Part shown: positions 18,311 through 28,167 of the stretch, one piece after another
How positions within the stretch are numbered: position 1 is the stretch's first letter
How the letters are laid out: each line of letters opens with the position of its first letter
From: Stackebrandtia nassauensis DSM 44728
GTDB taxonomy: Bacteria > Actinomycetota > Actinomycetes > Mycobacteriales > Micromonosporaceae
DNA: 64,000 bases
NCBI RefSeq assembly: GCF_000024545.1
Contig: NC_013947.1
Location: 806,001-870,000, forward strand
Reading direction: 5' to 3'
Translations under genes and position numbers: made by a program
The notes under the pieces: model-generated
The model's input: the letters and a program-made list of their open reading frames with translations, nothing else
Told to the model about the DNA's origin: nothing
Databases searched by the model: none

Positions 18311-19702
18311 GTGCCGAGCATCGTGATCATCGGTGGAGGTCCCGCCGGATATGAGGCCGCCCTCGTCGCGGCGCAACTGGACGCCGATGTCACCCTCATC
18401 GAGGAGACCGGCGCGGGTGGCGCCTGCGTGCTGAGCGACTGCGTACCCTCCAAGACCTTCATCGCCTCCTCGACGGCGCGCACCAGCATCGACCGGGCCG
18501 AACGCCTCGGCGTGTCGGCCAAGGACGTCACGGTGGACGCGCAGCTCGTGCACGACCGGGTGAAGATGCTGGCGCTGCAACAGTCGGGGGACATCTGCAA
18601 CAAGCTCGTCAAGTCCGGGGTGGAGTACATCACCGGCCGGGCCCGGCTGACCGGCGTCACCGAGGGCTTCAACCACAAGGTCGAGATCCTGCCGGTCGAC
18701 GGCGAGGCCTACGAGGTCGACGCCACCGTGGTGTTGTTGGCCACCGGCGCCACCCCCCGGGTGCTGCGCGACGCCCGCCCGGACGGCGAACGCGTCCTGT
18801 CGTGGCGCCAGGTCTACGACCTGGAGGAGCTGCCCGAGAAACTGATCGTGGTCGGTTCGGGTGTCACCGGCGCCGAGTTCGCCTCGGCCTACCTGGCGAT
18901 GGGCGTCGACGTCACCCTGGTGTCCTCAAGGGAGCACGTGCTGCCGCACGAGGACACCGACGCGGCCATGGCCATCGAGTCGGTGTTCCGGGAACGCGGC
19001 ATGACCATCGTGCCCAACGCCCGCGCCCTGAAGGTGTGCGCCGAGGGCGACGGCGTCGTCGCCGAACTGGCCGACGGCCAGCGGCTCACCGGAACCCACG
19101 CGCTCATGACCGTCGGCTCGGTCCCCAACACGGCGGGCCTGGGCCTGGCGGCGGCCGGGGTCACCTGCAACGATTGGGGTTTCGTCGAGACCGACCGGGT
19201 CTCCCGCACCAACGTGCCCGGCGTCTACGCGGCCGGTGACGTCACCGGCGTCCAGATGCTCGCCTCGGTCGCGGCCATGCAGGGCCGCATCGCCATGTGG
19301 CACGCCCTCGGCGAGACCGTCAAACCGCTGCAACTCCAGACCGTGGCCGCCAACGTGTTCACCGACCCGGAACTGGCCACCGTCGGCGCCACCCAGGCCG
19401 ATGTGGACTCCGGCAAGGTCCCGGCCCGCTCGGTCACCCTCCCGCTGGAGGGCAACCCGCGCGCCAAGATGTCGGGCTTCGCCGACGGCTTCGTGAAACT
19501 GTTCTGCCGCCCGGCCTCCGGCCTGGTGGTCGGCGGCGTCGTGGTGGCGCCCAAGGCCAGCGAACTGATCCTGCCGATCTCACTGGCGATCCAGAACCAC
19601 CTCACGGTCGAGGAACTGGCCCGCACCGTCACGATCTACCCGTCCATGTCCGGCTCGCTGGCCGAGGCGGCCCGCCAGCTGATGCAGCACGAGTTCGAGT
19701 AG
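18311..19702 (+). CDS. lpdA: FAD-dependent NAD(P)H-quinone dehydrogenase, LpdA type
   Basis: 463 residues of the pyridine nucleotide-disulfide oxidoreductase fold: FAD loop VIIGGGPAGYEAALVAAQL, NAD(P) loop LIVVGSGVTGAEFASAYLAMG, second FAD segment NVPGVYAAGDVTG, and the dimerisation domain from ~residue 340. It has a CxxxxC pair (C39, C44 in ACVLSDCVPSK) but lacks the C-terminal catalytic His of true lipoamide dehydrogenases: the usual HPxxSE-like segment reads IYPSMSGSLAEA. That is the pattern of Mycobacterium Rv3303c/LpdA, a quinone reductase rather than a disulfide reductase. Proposed role: redox protection. Only 7 nt separate it from convergent guaB1. Confidence 0.88.
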   Translation: MPSIVIIGGGPAGYEAALVAAQLDADVTLIEETGAGGACVLSDCVPSKTFIASSTARTSIDRAERLGVSAKDVTVDAQLVHDRVKMLALQQSGDICNKLVKSGVEYITGRARLTGVTEGFNHKVEILPVDGEAYEVDATVVLLATGATPRVLRDARPDGERVLSWRQVYDLEELPEKLIVVGSGVTGAEFASAYLAMGVDVTLVSSREHVLPHEDTDAAMAIESVFRERGMTIVPNARALKVCAEGDGVVAELADGQRLTGTHALMTVGSVPNTAGLGLAAAGVTCNDWGFVETDRVSRTNVPGVYAAGDVTGVQMLASVAAMQGRIAMWHALGETVKPLQLQTVAANVFTDPELATVGATQADVDSGKVPARSVTLPLEGNPRAKMSGFADGFVKLFCRPASGLVVGGVVVAPKASELILPISLAIQNHLTVEELARTVTIYPSMSGSLAEAARQLMQHEFE

Positions 19703-19709
19703 GCGGCGC

Positions 19710-21155
<1,446 letters not shown>

Positions 21156-21239
21156 CTAGGTTCTGTTTCGTGGGTGTTGGCTGAGCGGCCGAGCGAGTCT
21201 AGCCGATCCGGCGCCTCGATCGGCGAATCGCGATGAGGG

Positions 21240-21896
21240 GTGAGCGCGGCTACTTTTGTGCGCATGGTTCGCGATCGTTCCGACAGGCCGAGCAGCGACG
21301 CGGAGCGTGTGCGCGTGAGCACCCGGGGATCCCAGGCTCGGCTGGTGATCGTCTCAGTCCTCCTGCCCCTGCTCGTCGGGGGCTTCGTCCTGCAGGCATC
21401 GGAGCCCCTGGAGACCTGGGACAGTGCCCCTTTCGCGATAGCGGTACTGCTTGGGCTGTTCGCGATCCTCGTATTGGCGGGGAAGCTGTCGCTCATCATC
21501 ATGAACGGACTCGTGCCGGGCCTGGAGCAGGCCGGGCGGGTGCTCGCGATCGACGTCCCCGGCATCTGGTACATCCAGAAGCGACGACGGATATTGCTGC
21601 CGTGGCAGGACATCGCGGGCGTCGGGTTCACCGAGGATCCCGACAACAAGTTCAACTTCATCATCGAGATCTACCCGCGCGACGCGGATCGATGCGGTGA
21701 GGAGGAACTGCTGCGACAGTGGATGGTCGACGGTGCGATCTCGCACCACGGCATGCCGTCGCAGCGGCTCGCGTTCCCGCCCATGCGTCTGGATCCCATC
21801 CGCGACAAGGTCTCACCGGCGGTCAGGGCGTATGCGCGGCGTTCGTGGGTCGGCGGCAGGCCGTACGCCAGTTCGCAGCGCATACCCGGTTCCTGA
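21240..21896 (+). CDS. Hypothetical membrane protein with two helices
   Basis: 218 residues from the GTG at 21240, or 210 from the ATG at 21264; neither has a clear ribosome site. After a charged N-terminus come two hydrophobic spans (LVIVSVLLPLLVGGFVL and FAIAVLLGLFAILVLAGKLSLIIMNG), then a soluble part with GIWYIQKRRRILLPWQDIAGVGFTEDP and FIIEIYPRDA. The latter has the strand pattern of PH-like domains in membrane-anchored YdbT/PH proteins, but similarity is weak and no function is assigned. It is divergent from guaB1 and converges on the carboxylase gene, sharing a hairpin with it. Confidence 0.7.
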   Translation: MSAATFVRMVRDRSDRPSSDAERVRVSTRGSQARLVIVSVLLPLLVGGFVLQASEPLETWDSAPFAIAVLLGLFAILVLAGKLSLIIMNGLVPGLEQAGRVLAIDVPGIWYIQKRRRILLPWQDIAGVGFTEDPDNKFNFIIEIYPRDADRCGEEELLRQWMVDGAISHHGMPSQRLAFPPMRLDPIRDKVSPAVRAYARRSWVGGRPYASSQRIPGS

Positions 21897-21912
21897 CCGG
21901 CGAGCGGTCAGG
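21892..21912. terminator. Short hairpin carrying both convergent stop codons
   Basis: An 8-bp perfect stem (21892-21899 with 21905-21912) with a GCGAG loop contains the TGA of the upstream gene and the TGA of the minus-strand carboxylase gene. A compact convergent terminator is plausible. Confidence 0.5.
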
Positions 21913-23656
21913 CCTTGATCTCGCAGATGGCCGCTCCGGCGGAGACGACGTCGCCGACCGTGGCGTCCAGGCCGGTGACGGTGCCCGCCTTGTGGGCCGT
22001 CAGCGGCTGTTCCATCTTCATCGCCTCCAGCACCACGATGGTGTCGCCCTCGGCGACGGTCTGGCCCTCGGCGACTTCGATCTTGACGACAGTGCCCTGC
22101 ATCGGGGAGACCAGGGCGTCGCCACCGGCAGCCGCGGCGCTGGCGCGTTTGGTGCCGCGTTTGGGGGCCTTCTTGGTGCCGCCGGACGCGGCCGGGGCCG
22201 CTCCCAGACCGGCGGGGAGCCGGACCTCGAGGCGTTTGCCGCCGACCTCGACCACGACGGTGTCGCGTTCTCCGGGTTCGGGGAGTTCGGTGGCACCGGC
22301 GAAGGGTTCGACGGTGTTGGTCCACTCCGTCTCGATCCAGCGGGTGTGGACGGTGAACGGTTCGCTGGTGAACGCGGGGTCGTCGAGGACTGCGCGGTGG
22401 AACGGGAGCGCGGTGGCCATGCCGTCGACCACCATTTCGGACAGTACTCGGCGGGAGCGTTCGATGGCCTCGGCGCGGGTGGCGCCGGTGACGATGACCT
22501 TGGCCAGCAGGGAGTCGAAGTTGCCGTCGATGACGGCTCCGGTGTCGATGCCGGTGTCGACCCGCACGCCCGGGCCGGAGGGCAGCCGGAGTTCGGTGAC
22601 GGCGCCGGGGGCGGGCAGGAAGTTGCGGCCTGGGTCCTCGCCGTTGATGCGGAACTCGATGGAGTGGCCGCGCGGGGTGGGGTCTTCGGTGAGGGCCAGT
22701 TGTTCGCCGCGGGCGATGCGGAACTGTTCCCGCACCAGGTCCAGACCGGTGGTCTCCTCGGAGACGGGGTGTTCGACCTGGAGCCGGGTGTTGACCTCCA
22801 GGAACGAGATGGTGCCGTCGGCGCCGACGAGGAACTCGACGGTCCCGGCGCCGTGGTACTCGGCCTCGCGGCAGATGGCCTTGGCGGAGTCGTGGATGCG
22901 CTGCCGCTGCTCGTCGGTCAGGAAGGGCGCCGGGGCTTCCTCGACCAGCTTCTGGTGGCGGCGTTGCAGGGAGCAGTCGCGGGTGCCGACCACGATGACC
23001 TGGCCGTGCGTGTCGGCCAGCACCTGCGCCTCGACGTGGCGGGGTTTGTCCAGGTAGCGCTCAACGAAGCACTCGCCGCGACCGAAGGACGCCACCGCCT
23101 CGCGGACCGCCGAGTCGTAGAGGTTCGCGATCTCGTCGCGGTCGCGGGCCACCTTCAGGCCCCGGCCGCCGCCGCCGAAGGCGGCCTTGATGGCGATCGG
23201 CAGGCCGTGCTCGTCGGCGAAGGCGATCACCTCGTCGGGGCCCGAGACCGGTTCGGACGTGCCGGGCACCAGCGGGGCTCCGGCGCGGGCGGCGATGTGG
23301 CGGGCGGTGACCTTGTCGCCGAGGTCGCGGATGGATCGCGGCGTGGGGCCGATCCAGGTCAGGCCCGCGTCGATGACGGCCTGCGCGAAGTCGGCGTTCT
23401 CGGACAGGAAGCCGTAGCCGGGGTGCACCGCGTCGGCACCGGAGCGGGCGGCGACGTCGAGCAGCTTGTCGAAGCGCAGGTAGGTCTCGGCGGCGGTCAG
23501 GCCGTCCAGGGCGTAGGACTCGTCGGCGAGTCTGGCGTGCAGCGCGTCGCGATCGGAGTCGGAGTAGACGGCGACGCTGGCCATCCCCTCGTCGCGGCAG
23601 GCACGGATGACCCGCACCGCGATCTCGCCTCGGTTGGCTATCAACACCTTGCGCAC
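21908..23656 (-). CDS. Acyl-CoA carboxylase alpha chain (biotin carboxylase + BCCP fusion)
   Basis: 582 residues from the GTG at 23656, which has AGGAGG 7 nt upstream. The biotin carboxylase part (~1-445) starts with [20 protein letters not shown] and has ATP-grasp marks [81 protein letters not shown] and [12 protein letters not shown] linker rich in Lys and Ala ([19 protein letters not shown]) leads to the biotinyl domain, with the biotinylated Lys in [10 protein letters not shown]. It pairs with a carboxyltransferase (PccB here) and an epsilon subunit (AccE here) to carboxylate propionyl- or acetyl-CoA. BirA at 31.5 kb would attach the biotin. Confidence 0.92.
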   Translation of the reverse strand: MRKVLIANRGEIAVRVIRACRDEGMASVAVYSDSDRDALHARLADESYALDGLTAAETYLRFDKLLDVAARSGADAVHPGYGFLSENADFAQAVIDAGLTWIGPTPRSIRDLGDKVTARHIAARAGAPLVPGTSEPVSGPDEVIAFADEHGLPIAIKAAFGGGGRGLKVARDRDEIANLYDSAVREAVASFGRGECFVERYLDKPRHVEAQVLADTHGQVIVVGTRDCSLQRRHQKLVEEAPAPFLTDEQRQRIHDSAKAICREAEYHGAGTVEFLVGADGTISFLEVNTRLQVEHPVSEETTGLDLVREQFRIARGEQLALTEDPTPRGHSIEFRINGEDPGRNFLPAPGAVTELRLPSGPGVRVDTGIDTGAVIDGNFDSLLAKVIVTGATRAEAIERSRRVLSEMVVDGMATALPFHRAVLDDPAFTSEPFTVHTRWIETEWTNTVEPFAGATELPEPGERDTVVVEVGGKRLEVRLPAGLGAAPAASGGTKKAPKRGTKRASAAAAGGDALVSPMQGTVVKIEVAEGQTVAEGDTIVVLEAMKMEQPLTAHKAGTVTGLDATVGDVVSAGAAICEIKA

Positions 23657-23761
23657 TGACTCTCCTCCTGAATAAGCCCGCAAGGAGTCTAGTCGTCGTT
23701 AAGACTGCGACAAGCGTCGATGGAGCGGTGAGTGACGACACACGGCTCAAGGACTGGACAG

Positions 23762-23778
23762 ATACCCCTAGGGGGTAT
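23762..23778. promoter_or_regulatory. CsoR-type copper operator
   Basis: ATACCCC-TA-GGGGGTAT is a near-perfect palindrome (one extra G on the right) just upstream of the DUF4396 start. CsoR/FrmR-family repressors are known to bind G/C-tract palindromes of this ATACCCC..GGGGTAT form and release them with Cu(I). No csoR gene is in the window. Confidence 0.7.
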
Positions 23779-23790
23779 ATGTTCTTGGGC

Positions 23791-24291
23791 ATGAGCCACT
23801 CGCACGAACACCACAGCACCGACGCCCACGCCCAGCACGCCCACCACGGACACGGCCCCGTCTCGTGGAAGATGGCCGCCGTCGCCACTCTGCACTGCCT
23901 CACCGGCTGCGCCATCGGCGAGGTCCTCGGCATGGTCATCGGCACCGCCCTCGGCTGGGGCAACGCCCCGACCATGGTGCTGGCCATCGTCCTGGCCTTC
24001 GTCTTCGGCTACAGCCTCACCATGTTCGGCGTCCGCAAGGCCGGTCTGGGTCTGGCGGGCATGATCAAGGTCGCGCTGGCCGCCGACACCGTGTCCATCA
24101 TCGTGATGGAGATCGCCGACAACGGGATGCTGCTGATCATCCCCGGCGCCATGGACGCCCACCTCGACAGCGGGCTGTTCTGGGGAGCGCTGGCCGTCGC
24201 CTTCCTGGTCGCCTTCGTCATCACGACGCCGGTCAACAAGTGGCTGATCGGCAAGGGCAAGGGACACGCCGTCGTCCACGGCATGCACTGA
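23791..24291 (+). CDS. DUF4396 membrane protein with His-rich N-terminus, probably copper-related
   Basis: 166 residues from the ATG at 23791; starts at 23779 or 23728 (GTG) are possible but would place the operator inside the message. The first 25 residues are extremely His-rich (MSHSHEHHSTDAHAQHAHHGHG). Then come WKMAAVATLHCLTGCAIGEVLGMVIG, the DUF4396 signature with an HCxxGC cluster, and about four membrane helices (APTMVLAIVLAFVFGYSLTM, GLAGMIKVALAADTVSIIVMEIADNGMLL, FWGALAVAFLVAFVITTPVNKWLIG). His and Cys content plus the CsoR-like operator point to copper handling (uptake, export or sequestration). The family has no established function, so this is inference. A strong terminator follows. 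Confidence 0.8.
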   Translation: MSHSHEHHSTDAHAQHAHHGHGPVSWKMAAVATLHCLTGCAIGEVLGMVIGTALGWGNAPTMVLAIVLAFVFGYSLTMFGVRKAGLGLAGMIKVALAADTVSIIVMEIADNGMLLIIPGAMDAHLDSGLFWGALAVAFLVAFVITTPVNKWLIGKGKGHAVVHGMH

Positions 24292-24302
24292 CGATCACGC
24301 GC

Positions 24303-24336
24303 ACGGCCCCGGAAGTCACGCGACTTCCGGGGCCGT
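24303..24336. terminator. Bidirectional terminator hairpin
   Basis: A perfect 15-bp stem (24303-24317 with 24322-24336), an ACGC loop and a following TTT lie between the convergent DUF4396 and PadR genes. Confidence 0.85.
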
Positions 24337-24340
24337 TTCG

Positions 24341-25009
24341 CTACCGCGACTGGCGTTTCGGTCGCGGCTTGCCGTTGGCGTCGAGGGTGCTGATGTGTTC
24401 CTTCCACATCCGGACGGTTTCCTCGCTGACGTGGGACTCGGAGCCGGTGACCAGCTCGCCGGACTCGATGCGGTCCGCGGTGCGCTCACACCAGGCCCGG
24501 CTCAGTTCCATGACGTCGCGGATCAGTTCGGTCGACGCGGCGACGTGGGGTGGGATGAACGAGTCGTGATCGCGAGGGTCGTCGCTCTGCATCTGGTACA
24601 GCACGCCGACCCGGTCGATCTCGTCGCGCAGTTTCGCGGCCCGGTTGCGCAGCATCGCCGCCGCCTCCCGGGGGCCCAGCACCGGCAGGAAGCTCCACGC
24701 GACGAAGAACGGGTCGGTGGGACGGTCGAAGCCCCACAGTTTGTCGCGCAGCAGCGTCTGGAATTCTTGTTCTCCCTTGGCGGTGACACGGTACGTCGTC
24801 CGCGCCGGACGGTTGTCGACCTGCTCGGTCGCGACGACCTCCAGGCAGCCGTCGGCGGCCAGCTTCTTCAGGCCGTGGTAGATCGAGCCGGGTTTGAGCC
24901 CGCCCCACTCGTCCACCTTCCAGGACATGAGCTCGCGCCGCACGTCGTAACCGTGCACCGGCTGTAGCCAGCGCACCAGGCCCAGGATGAGAAGTCGGCT
25001 CGTCCACAT
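24341..25009 (-). CDS. PadR-family transcriptional regulator
   Basis: 222 residues from the ATG at 25009 (MWTSRLLILGLVRWLQPVHGYDVRRELMSW), the usual PadR beginning; the upstream in-frame ATG adds 32 unrelated residues. The winged helix continues with EWGGLKPGSIYHGLKKLAADGCLEVVATEQVDNRPARTTYRVTAKGEQEFQTLL. The C-terminal helices (GPREAAAMLRNRAAKLRDEIDRVGVLYQM; FIPPHVAASTELIRDVMELSRAWCERTADRIE) form the dimerisation/ligand domain. PadR proteins commonly repress adjacent multidrug transporter genes and respond to the drug. The divergent ABC exporter pair is the expected target. Confidence 0.88.
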   Translation of the reverse strand: MWTSRLLILGLVRWLQPVHGYDVRRELMSWKVDEWGGLKPGSIYHGLKKLAADGCLEVVATEQVDNRPARTTYRVTAKGEQEFQTLLRDKLWGFDRPTDPFFVAWSFLPVLGPREAAAMLRNRAAKLRDEIDRVGVLYQMQSDDPRDHDSFIPPHVAASTELIRDVMELSRAWCERTADRIESGELVTGSESHVSEETVRMWKEHISTLDANGKPRPKRQSR

Positions 25010-25089
25010 CCCTGAATGATAGTTCACGTTGACTAATGCTGCTGTGTCAGGTCGCGGCGTGTTCAGTCCATCTCTGCTGGTAAACAAGC

Positions 25090-25111
25090 AATTAGTTGGC
25101 GCCAATTAATT
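25090..25111. promoter_or_regulatory. Candidate PadR operator palindrome
   Basis: A 22-bp inverted repeat, AATTAGTTGGC (25090-25100) and GCCAATTAATT (25101-25111), pairs at 10 of 11 positions in the 193-bp gap between padR and the ABC exporter genes. Confidence 0.55.
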
Positions 25112-25202
25112 CGGGTTGAATAATGTCGGCACCTTGATGTACTGTCGATCTCGATCGATATGACGTCTCAATGATGTCAGATACCAAGGGAGAACAACCC
25201 CG

Positions 25203-26177
25203 ATGCTCATCGAAACCGCGGGCCTACGGAAGACCTTCCGCAACCGCCAGAAGAAAGAGGTGGTCGAGGCCGTGCGCGGCGTCGACCTCGCCGTGAAGGA
25301 AGGCGAGATCTTCGGCTTCCTCGGCCCCAACGGCGCGGGCAAGACCACGACCCTGCGCATGCTGTCCACGCTGCTGGAACCCAGCGGCGGCACCGCCGTT
25401 GTCGCGGGCTTCGACCTGCGCAAACAACCCGTGAAGGTGCGTCGCGCCATCGGTTACGTCGGGCAGTCCGGCGGCACCTGGGGAGAGGTGTCGGCCCGCG
25501 AGGAACTCGTCATGCAGGGCAAGCTCTACGAGATGCCCAAGTCCGAGTGCAAGACCCGGGCGCAGGAGGTCATCGAGGCCTTCGAGATGACCGAGTTCGC
25601 CGACCGCAAGTGCAAGACCTACTCGGGCGGACAGCGTCGTCGTCTCGACGTCGCGCTGGGAACCGTCCACCGGCCCAAACTGCTGTTCCTGGACGAACCC
25701 ACCACCGGCCTGGACCCGCAGTCGCGGGCCCACATGTGGGACGAGGTCCGCAAGCTGCGGGAACGCGGCACCTCGATCTTCCTGACCACGCACTACCTCG
25801 ACGAGGCCGACGCCCTGTGCGACCGGCTGGCCATCATCGACCACGGCGAGATCGTCACCGAGGGGACCCCGCTGGCGCTCAAACGCCAGATCGCCGGGGA
25901 CATCGTTGCCATCGGCGTCAACGGTGACGCCACCCGGGCCCGGGAACTGCTGGACGCCAAGGAGTTCGTGCGCGAGGTGGAGGCCGGGGAACCCGACCAG
26001 GCCACCGGCTCGGTGACGTTGCGGCTGTTCGTCGAGGACGGTTCGGCGGCGGTGCCTGAGATCCTGCGCACCCTGGACGCGGCGGACATCGCCCCGTCGT
26101 CCATCGAGCTGCACCGTCCGAGCCTGGACGACGTGTTCCTGAAGCAGACCGGCCGGTCCCTCAGAGAGAACGACTAA
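25203..26177 (+). CDS. DrrA-like ABC transporter ATP-binding protein
   Basis: 324 residues; the ATG has AAGGGAG upstream. The nucleotide-binding domain has Walker A in GPNGAGKTTTLRML, a Q-loop in YVGQSGGTW, signature TYSGGQRRRLDVAL, Walker B in LLFLDEPTTGLDP, and switch His in TTHYLDEADALCDR. The C-terminal ~90 residues (GDIVAIGVNGDATRARELL... ELHRPSLDDVFLKQTGRSL) match the DUF4162-type tail of daunorubicin-resistance ATPases. With the permease 11 nt downstream it forms an exporter for drugs or lipids. The divergent PadR gene probably controls it. Confidence 0.9.
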   Translation: MLIETAGLRKTFRNRQKKEVVEAVRGVDLAVKEGEIFGFLGPNGAGKTTTLRMLSTLLEPSGGTAVVAGFDLRKQPVKVRRAIGYVGQSGGTWGEVSAREELVMQGKLYEMPKSECKTRAQEVIEAFEMTEFADRKCKTYSGGQRRRLDVALGTVHRPKLLFLDEPTTGLDPQSRAHMWDEVRKLRERGTSIFLTTHYLDEADALCDRLAIIDHGEIVTEGTPLALKRQIAGDIVAIGVNGDATRARELLDAKEFVREVEAGEPDQATGSVTLRLFVEDGSAAVPEILRTLDAADIAPSSIELHRPSLDDVFLKQTGRSLREND

Positions 26178-26188
26178 GGAGCACAACC

Positions 26189-26953
26189 ATGAAGCTTGTT
26201 CGTGACACCTGGCTGATCTACAGCCGCCAGATGAGCCTGGTGCTGAGGCAGCCGACCTGGATCTTCATCATGCTGATCCAGCCGCTCTACTACCTTGTCC
26301 TGTTCGGACCGCTGCTGAAGCAGATGCCCACCGAGCAGATGGGCTTCGAATACGGCGCGATGGAGACCTTCGTGCCCGGCCTGGTCATCATGATGGCCAT
26401 GTTCGGGACGCTGTTCTCCGGCTTCGGGCTGATCGCCGAGATCCGTGAGGGCGTCATCGAACGCATGCGGGTCACGCCGGTCTCCCGGCTGGCGCTGCTG
26501 CTGGGCCGCTCGCTGCGCGACGTGTCCACGCTCATCTTCCAGGCGGTGGTGCTGGTGCTGCTGTCCTCGCTGATCGCCGACCTGACGATCAACTGGGGCG
26601 GTCTGGGCCTGATGCTGCTGATCGTGCTGGCCATCGGACTGGGACTGTCGGCCGCCTCGTACGGGGTGGCGATCGTGCTCAAGAGCGAGGACGCGCTGGC
26701 GCCGCTGCTCAACACGATCACCCAGCCCGTGCTGCTGCTGAGCGGGATCATGCTGCCGCTGACGGTTGCCCCCGACTGGCTCAAGACGCTGGCCAACTTC
26801 AACCCGTTCACCTACGCGGTCGACGCCGCGCGGGCGCTGTTCAACGGCGACCTGAACGACGCGGTGATCTGGCAGGCCGGGGTGCTGCTCGGCGCGCTGA
26901 CCATCCTGCTGGTCTTCTGGTCCGGACGAAAGTTCGCGAAGTCGACGTCCTGA
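26189..26953 (+). CDS. ABC-2 type (DrrB-like) transporter permease
   Basis: 254 residues with six predicted membrane spans: LRQPTWIFIMLIQPLYYLVLFGPLL, FVPGLVIMMAMFGTLFSGFGLIAEI, DVSTLIFQAVVLVLLSSLI, GLGLMLLIVLAIGLGLSAASYGVAIVL, APLLNTITQPVLLLSGIMLPL and WQAGVLLGALTILLVFWSGRKF. The coupling motif EIREGVIERMRVTPVSRLALLLGRSLRD is typical of ABC-2 permeases. It pairs with the preceding ATPase. The exported substrate is unknown, though the PadR neighbour suggests a toxic small molecule. Confidence 0.9.
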   Translation: MKLVRDTWLIYSRQMSLVLRQPTWIFIMLIQPLYYLVLFGPLLKQMPTEQMGFEYGAMETFVPGLVIMMAMFGTLFSGFGLIAEIREGVIERMRVTPVSRLALLLGRSLRDVSTLIFQAVVLVLLSSLIADLTINWGGLGLMLLIVLAIGLGLSAASYGVAIVLKSEDALAPLLNTITQPVLLLSGIMLPLTVAPDWLKTLANFNPFTYAVDAARALFNGDLNDAVIWQAGVLLGALTILLVFWSGRKFAKSTS

Positions 26954-26965
26954 CGGCGAGACGAC

Positions 26966-26997
26966 GGAAGCCGGACGCCTTGTGGCGTCCGGCTTCC
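26966..26997. terminator. Bidirectional terminator hairpin
   Basis: A perfect 14-bp stem (26966-26979 with 26984-26997) with a TTGT loop lies between the exporter operon and the convergent DUF397 gene. Confidence 0.85.
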
Positions 26998-27016
26998 CTC
27001 ACGTCTGGGATGTCGA

Positions 27017-27337
27017 CTACTTCTCGTCCTCGGCCGCCAGTCGGGCCTCTTCCTCTTCGGCGGCCTTGCGGGCGTCCTCTTCCAGTACCTCGATGTCGAA
27101 CTCGCCGTCCTTCACACCCTCAACAAAGGCATCCCATTCCGCGGGGGTGTAGATGAGGATGGTGCCGTCCGGCTCCTCGGCGTAACGCAGCGCCACCAGG
27201 CCGTTGTCGGCGAAGCCGATCTCCAGCTTGCCCGGGGAGCCGTCCAGGTTGGTGGTGCGCTGCCACTTGGCCGTCGCGGTGTCGAACTGGCCCTTGAGCG
27301 GGTGTTCCCGCACGGTGTCGTTCGCGTTGTCGTTCAC
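27017..27337 (-). CDS. DUF397-domain protein
   Basis: 106 residues from the GTG at 27337. The DUF397-like core is WQRTTNLDGSPGKLEIGF, GLVALRYAEEPDGTILIYTPAEWDAFVEGVKDGEFD. A highly acidic, Glu/Ala-rich tail follows (EVLEEDARKAAEEEEARLAAEDEK), probably helical or disordered. DUF397 proteins are actinobacterial and are usually encoded beside an XRE-type regulator, with which they are thought to form developmental regulatory pairs. Here no such regulator is adjacent; the neighbour 59 nt upstream on the same strand is maf. The canonical CVEVA Cys segment is replaced by LEIGF. Confidence 0.75.
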   Translation of the reverse strand: MNDNANDTVREHPLKGQFDTATAKWQRTTNLDGSPGKLEIGFADNGLVALRYAEEPDGTILIYTPAEWDAFVEGVKDGEFDIEVLEEDARKAAEEEEARLAAEDEK

Positions 27338-27396
27338 GTCGTTGTGCTCCCTACCGGTGGTTGTTACACGGATTAACGATAGGAGTGCCAGCCAGG

Positions 27397-27996
27397 TCAC
27401 GCACTTTCAGTGCGCCACAACGAGGAGATCGGTACACCCCACGCGGTGAACATCTGCCGCAGCAGCGGCGGCGAGACGCCCACGACGGTGCCGTGGTCGC
27501 CCTCGATGCGCTCCACGAACGGCGCGCCCAGGCCGTCGATGGTGAAGGCCCCCGCGACCCGCATCGGTTCGCCCGAGTCCACGTAGGCGGCGATCTCGGT
27601 GTCGGTGACGTCGGCGAAGTGCACGGTGGTCGACGAGGAGCGGATGTGGCGCCGCTGCTTGGCCGTGTCGATCAGACAGTGTCCGGTATGGAGCACGCCG
27701 GACTTGCCGCGCATCGCCTTCCAGCGCGACACCGCGGTCTCGGCGTCCTCGGCCTTGCCGTAGGTCTGGCCGTTGAACTCCAGCACCGAGTCGCAGCCCA
27801 GGACGTAGGCGTCCTCGGTGAGGGTGGCGGCGACCGCCTTGGCTTTGAGTTTCGCCAGGGCGCGGCACAGCCGACCCGGCGACTCCTCCTCGATGGTCGA
27901 CTCGTCGACGCCCGAGACGATGACCTCGGGATCGAAACCGATACCACGCAATACAGTCAGGCGAGCCGGTGAGGCGGAGGCCAGAATAAACCGCAT
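27397..27996 (-). CDS. maf: Maf-family nucleotide pyrophosphatase
   Basis: 199 residues, normal for Maf. Motifs are present: the N-terminal FILASASPARLTVLRGIGFDPEV phosphate loop, SGVDES, VLGCDSVLEFNGQTYGKAEDAETA with the metal-binding Asp, and GAFTIDGLGAPFVERIEGDHGTVVGVS. Maf proteins hydrolyse non-canonical or modified NTPs to monophosphates and pyrophosphate, serving nucleotide-pool cleaning and cell-division control. The QTYGKAEDA and GAF segments fit the YhdE/Maf group, but the preferred nucleotide cannot be fixed. It is divergent from the secreted protein gene. Confidence 0.88.
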   Translation of the reverse strand: MRFILASASPARLTVLRGIGFDPEVIVSGVDESTIEEESPGRLCRALAKLKAKAVAATLTEDAYVLGCDSVLEFNGQTYGKAEDAETAVSRWKAMRGKSGVLHTGHCLIDTAKQRRHIRSSSTTVHFADVTDTEIAAYVDSGEPMRVAGAFTIDGLGAPFVERIEGDHGTVVGVSPPLLRQMFTAWGVPISSLWRTESA

Positions 27997-28167
27997 GGGC
28001 GGAGCTTATTGCCGCCACCGGGGTCCTGTCCACCGGGTCGGGGCGCGGTCGCGTCGGTCTCGAAGTCCGATATGTGGATGTGGCGTGCGTCACTCGACGT
28101 CAACCGGGTGAGGCGGCTCAGTGGTCTGGTCAGGGACATATCCCTCAATTCCCTGAAAAGGACCGGC

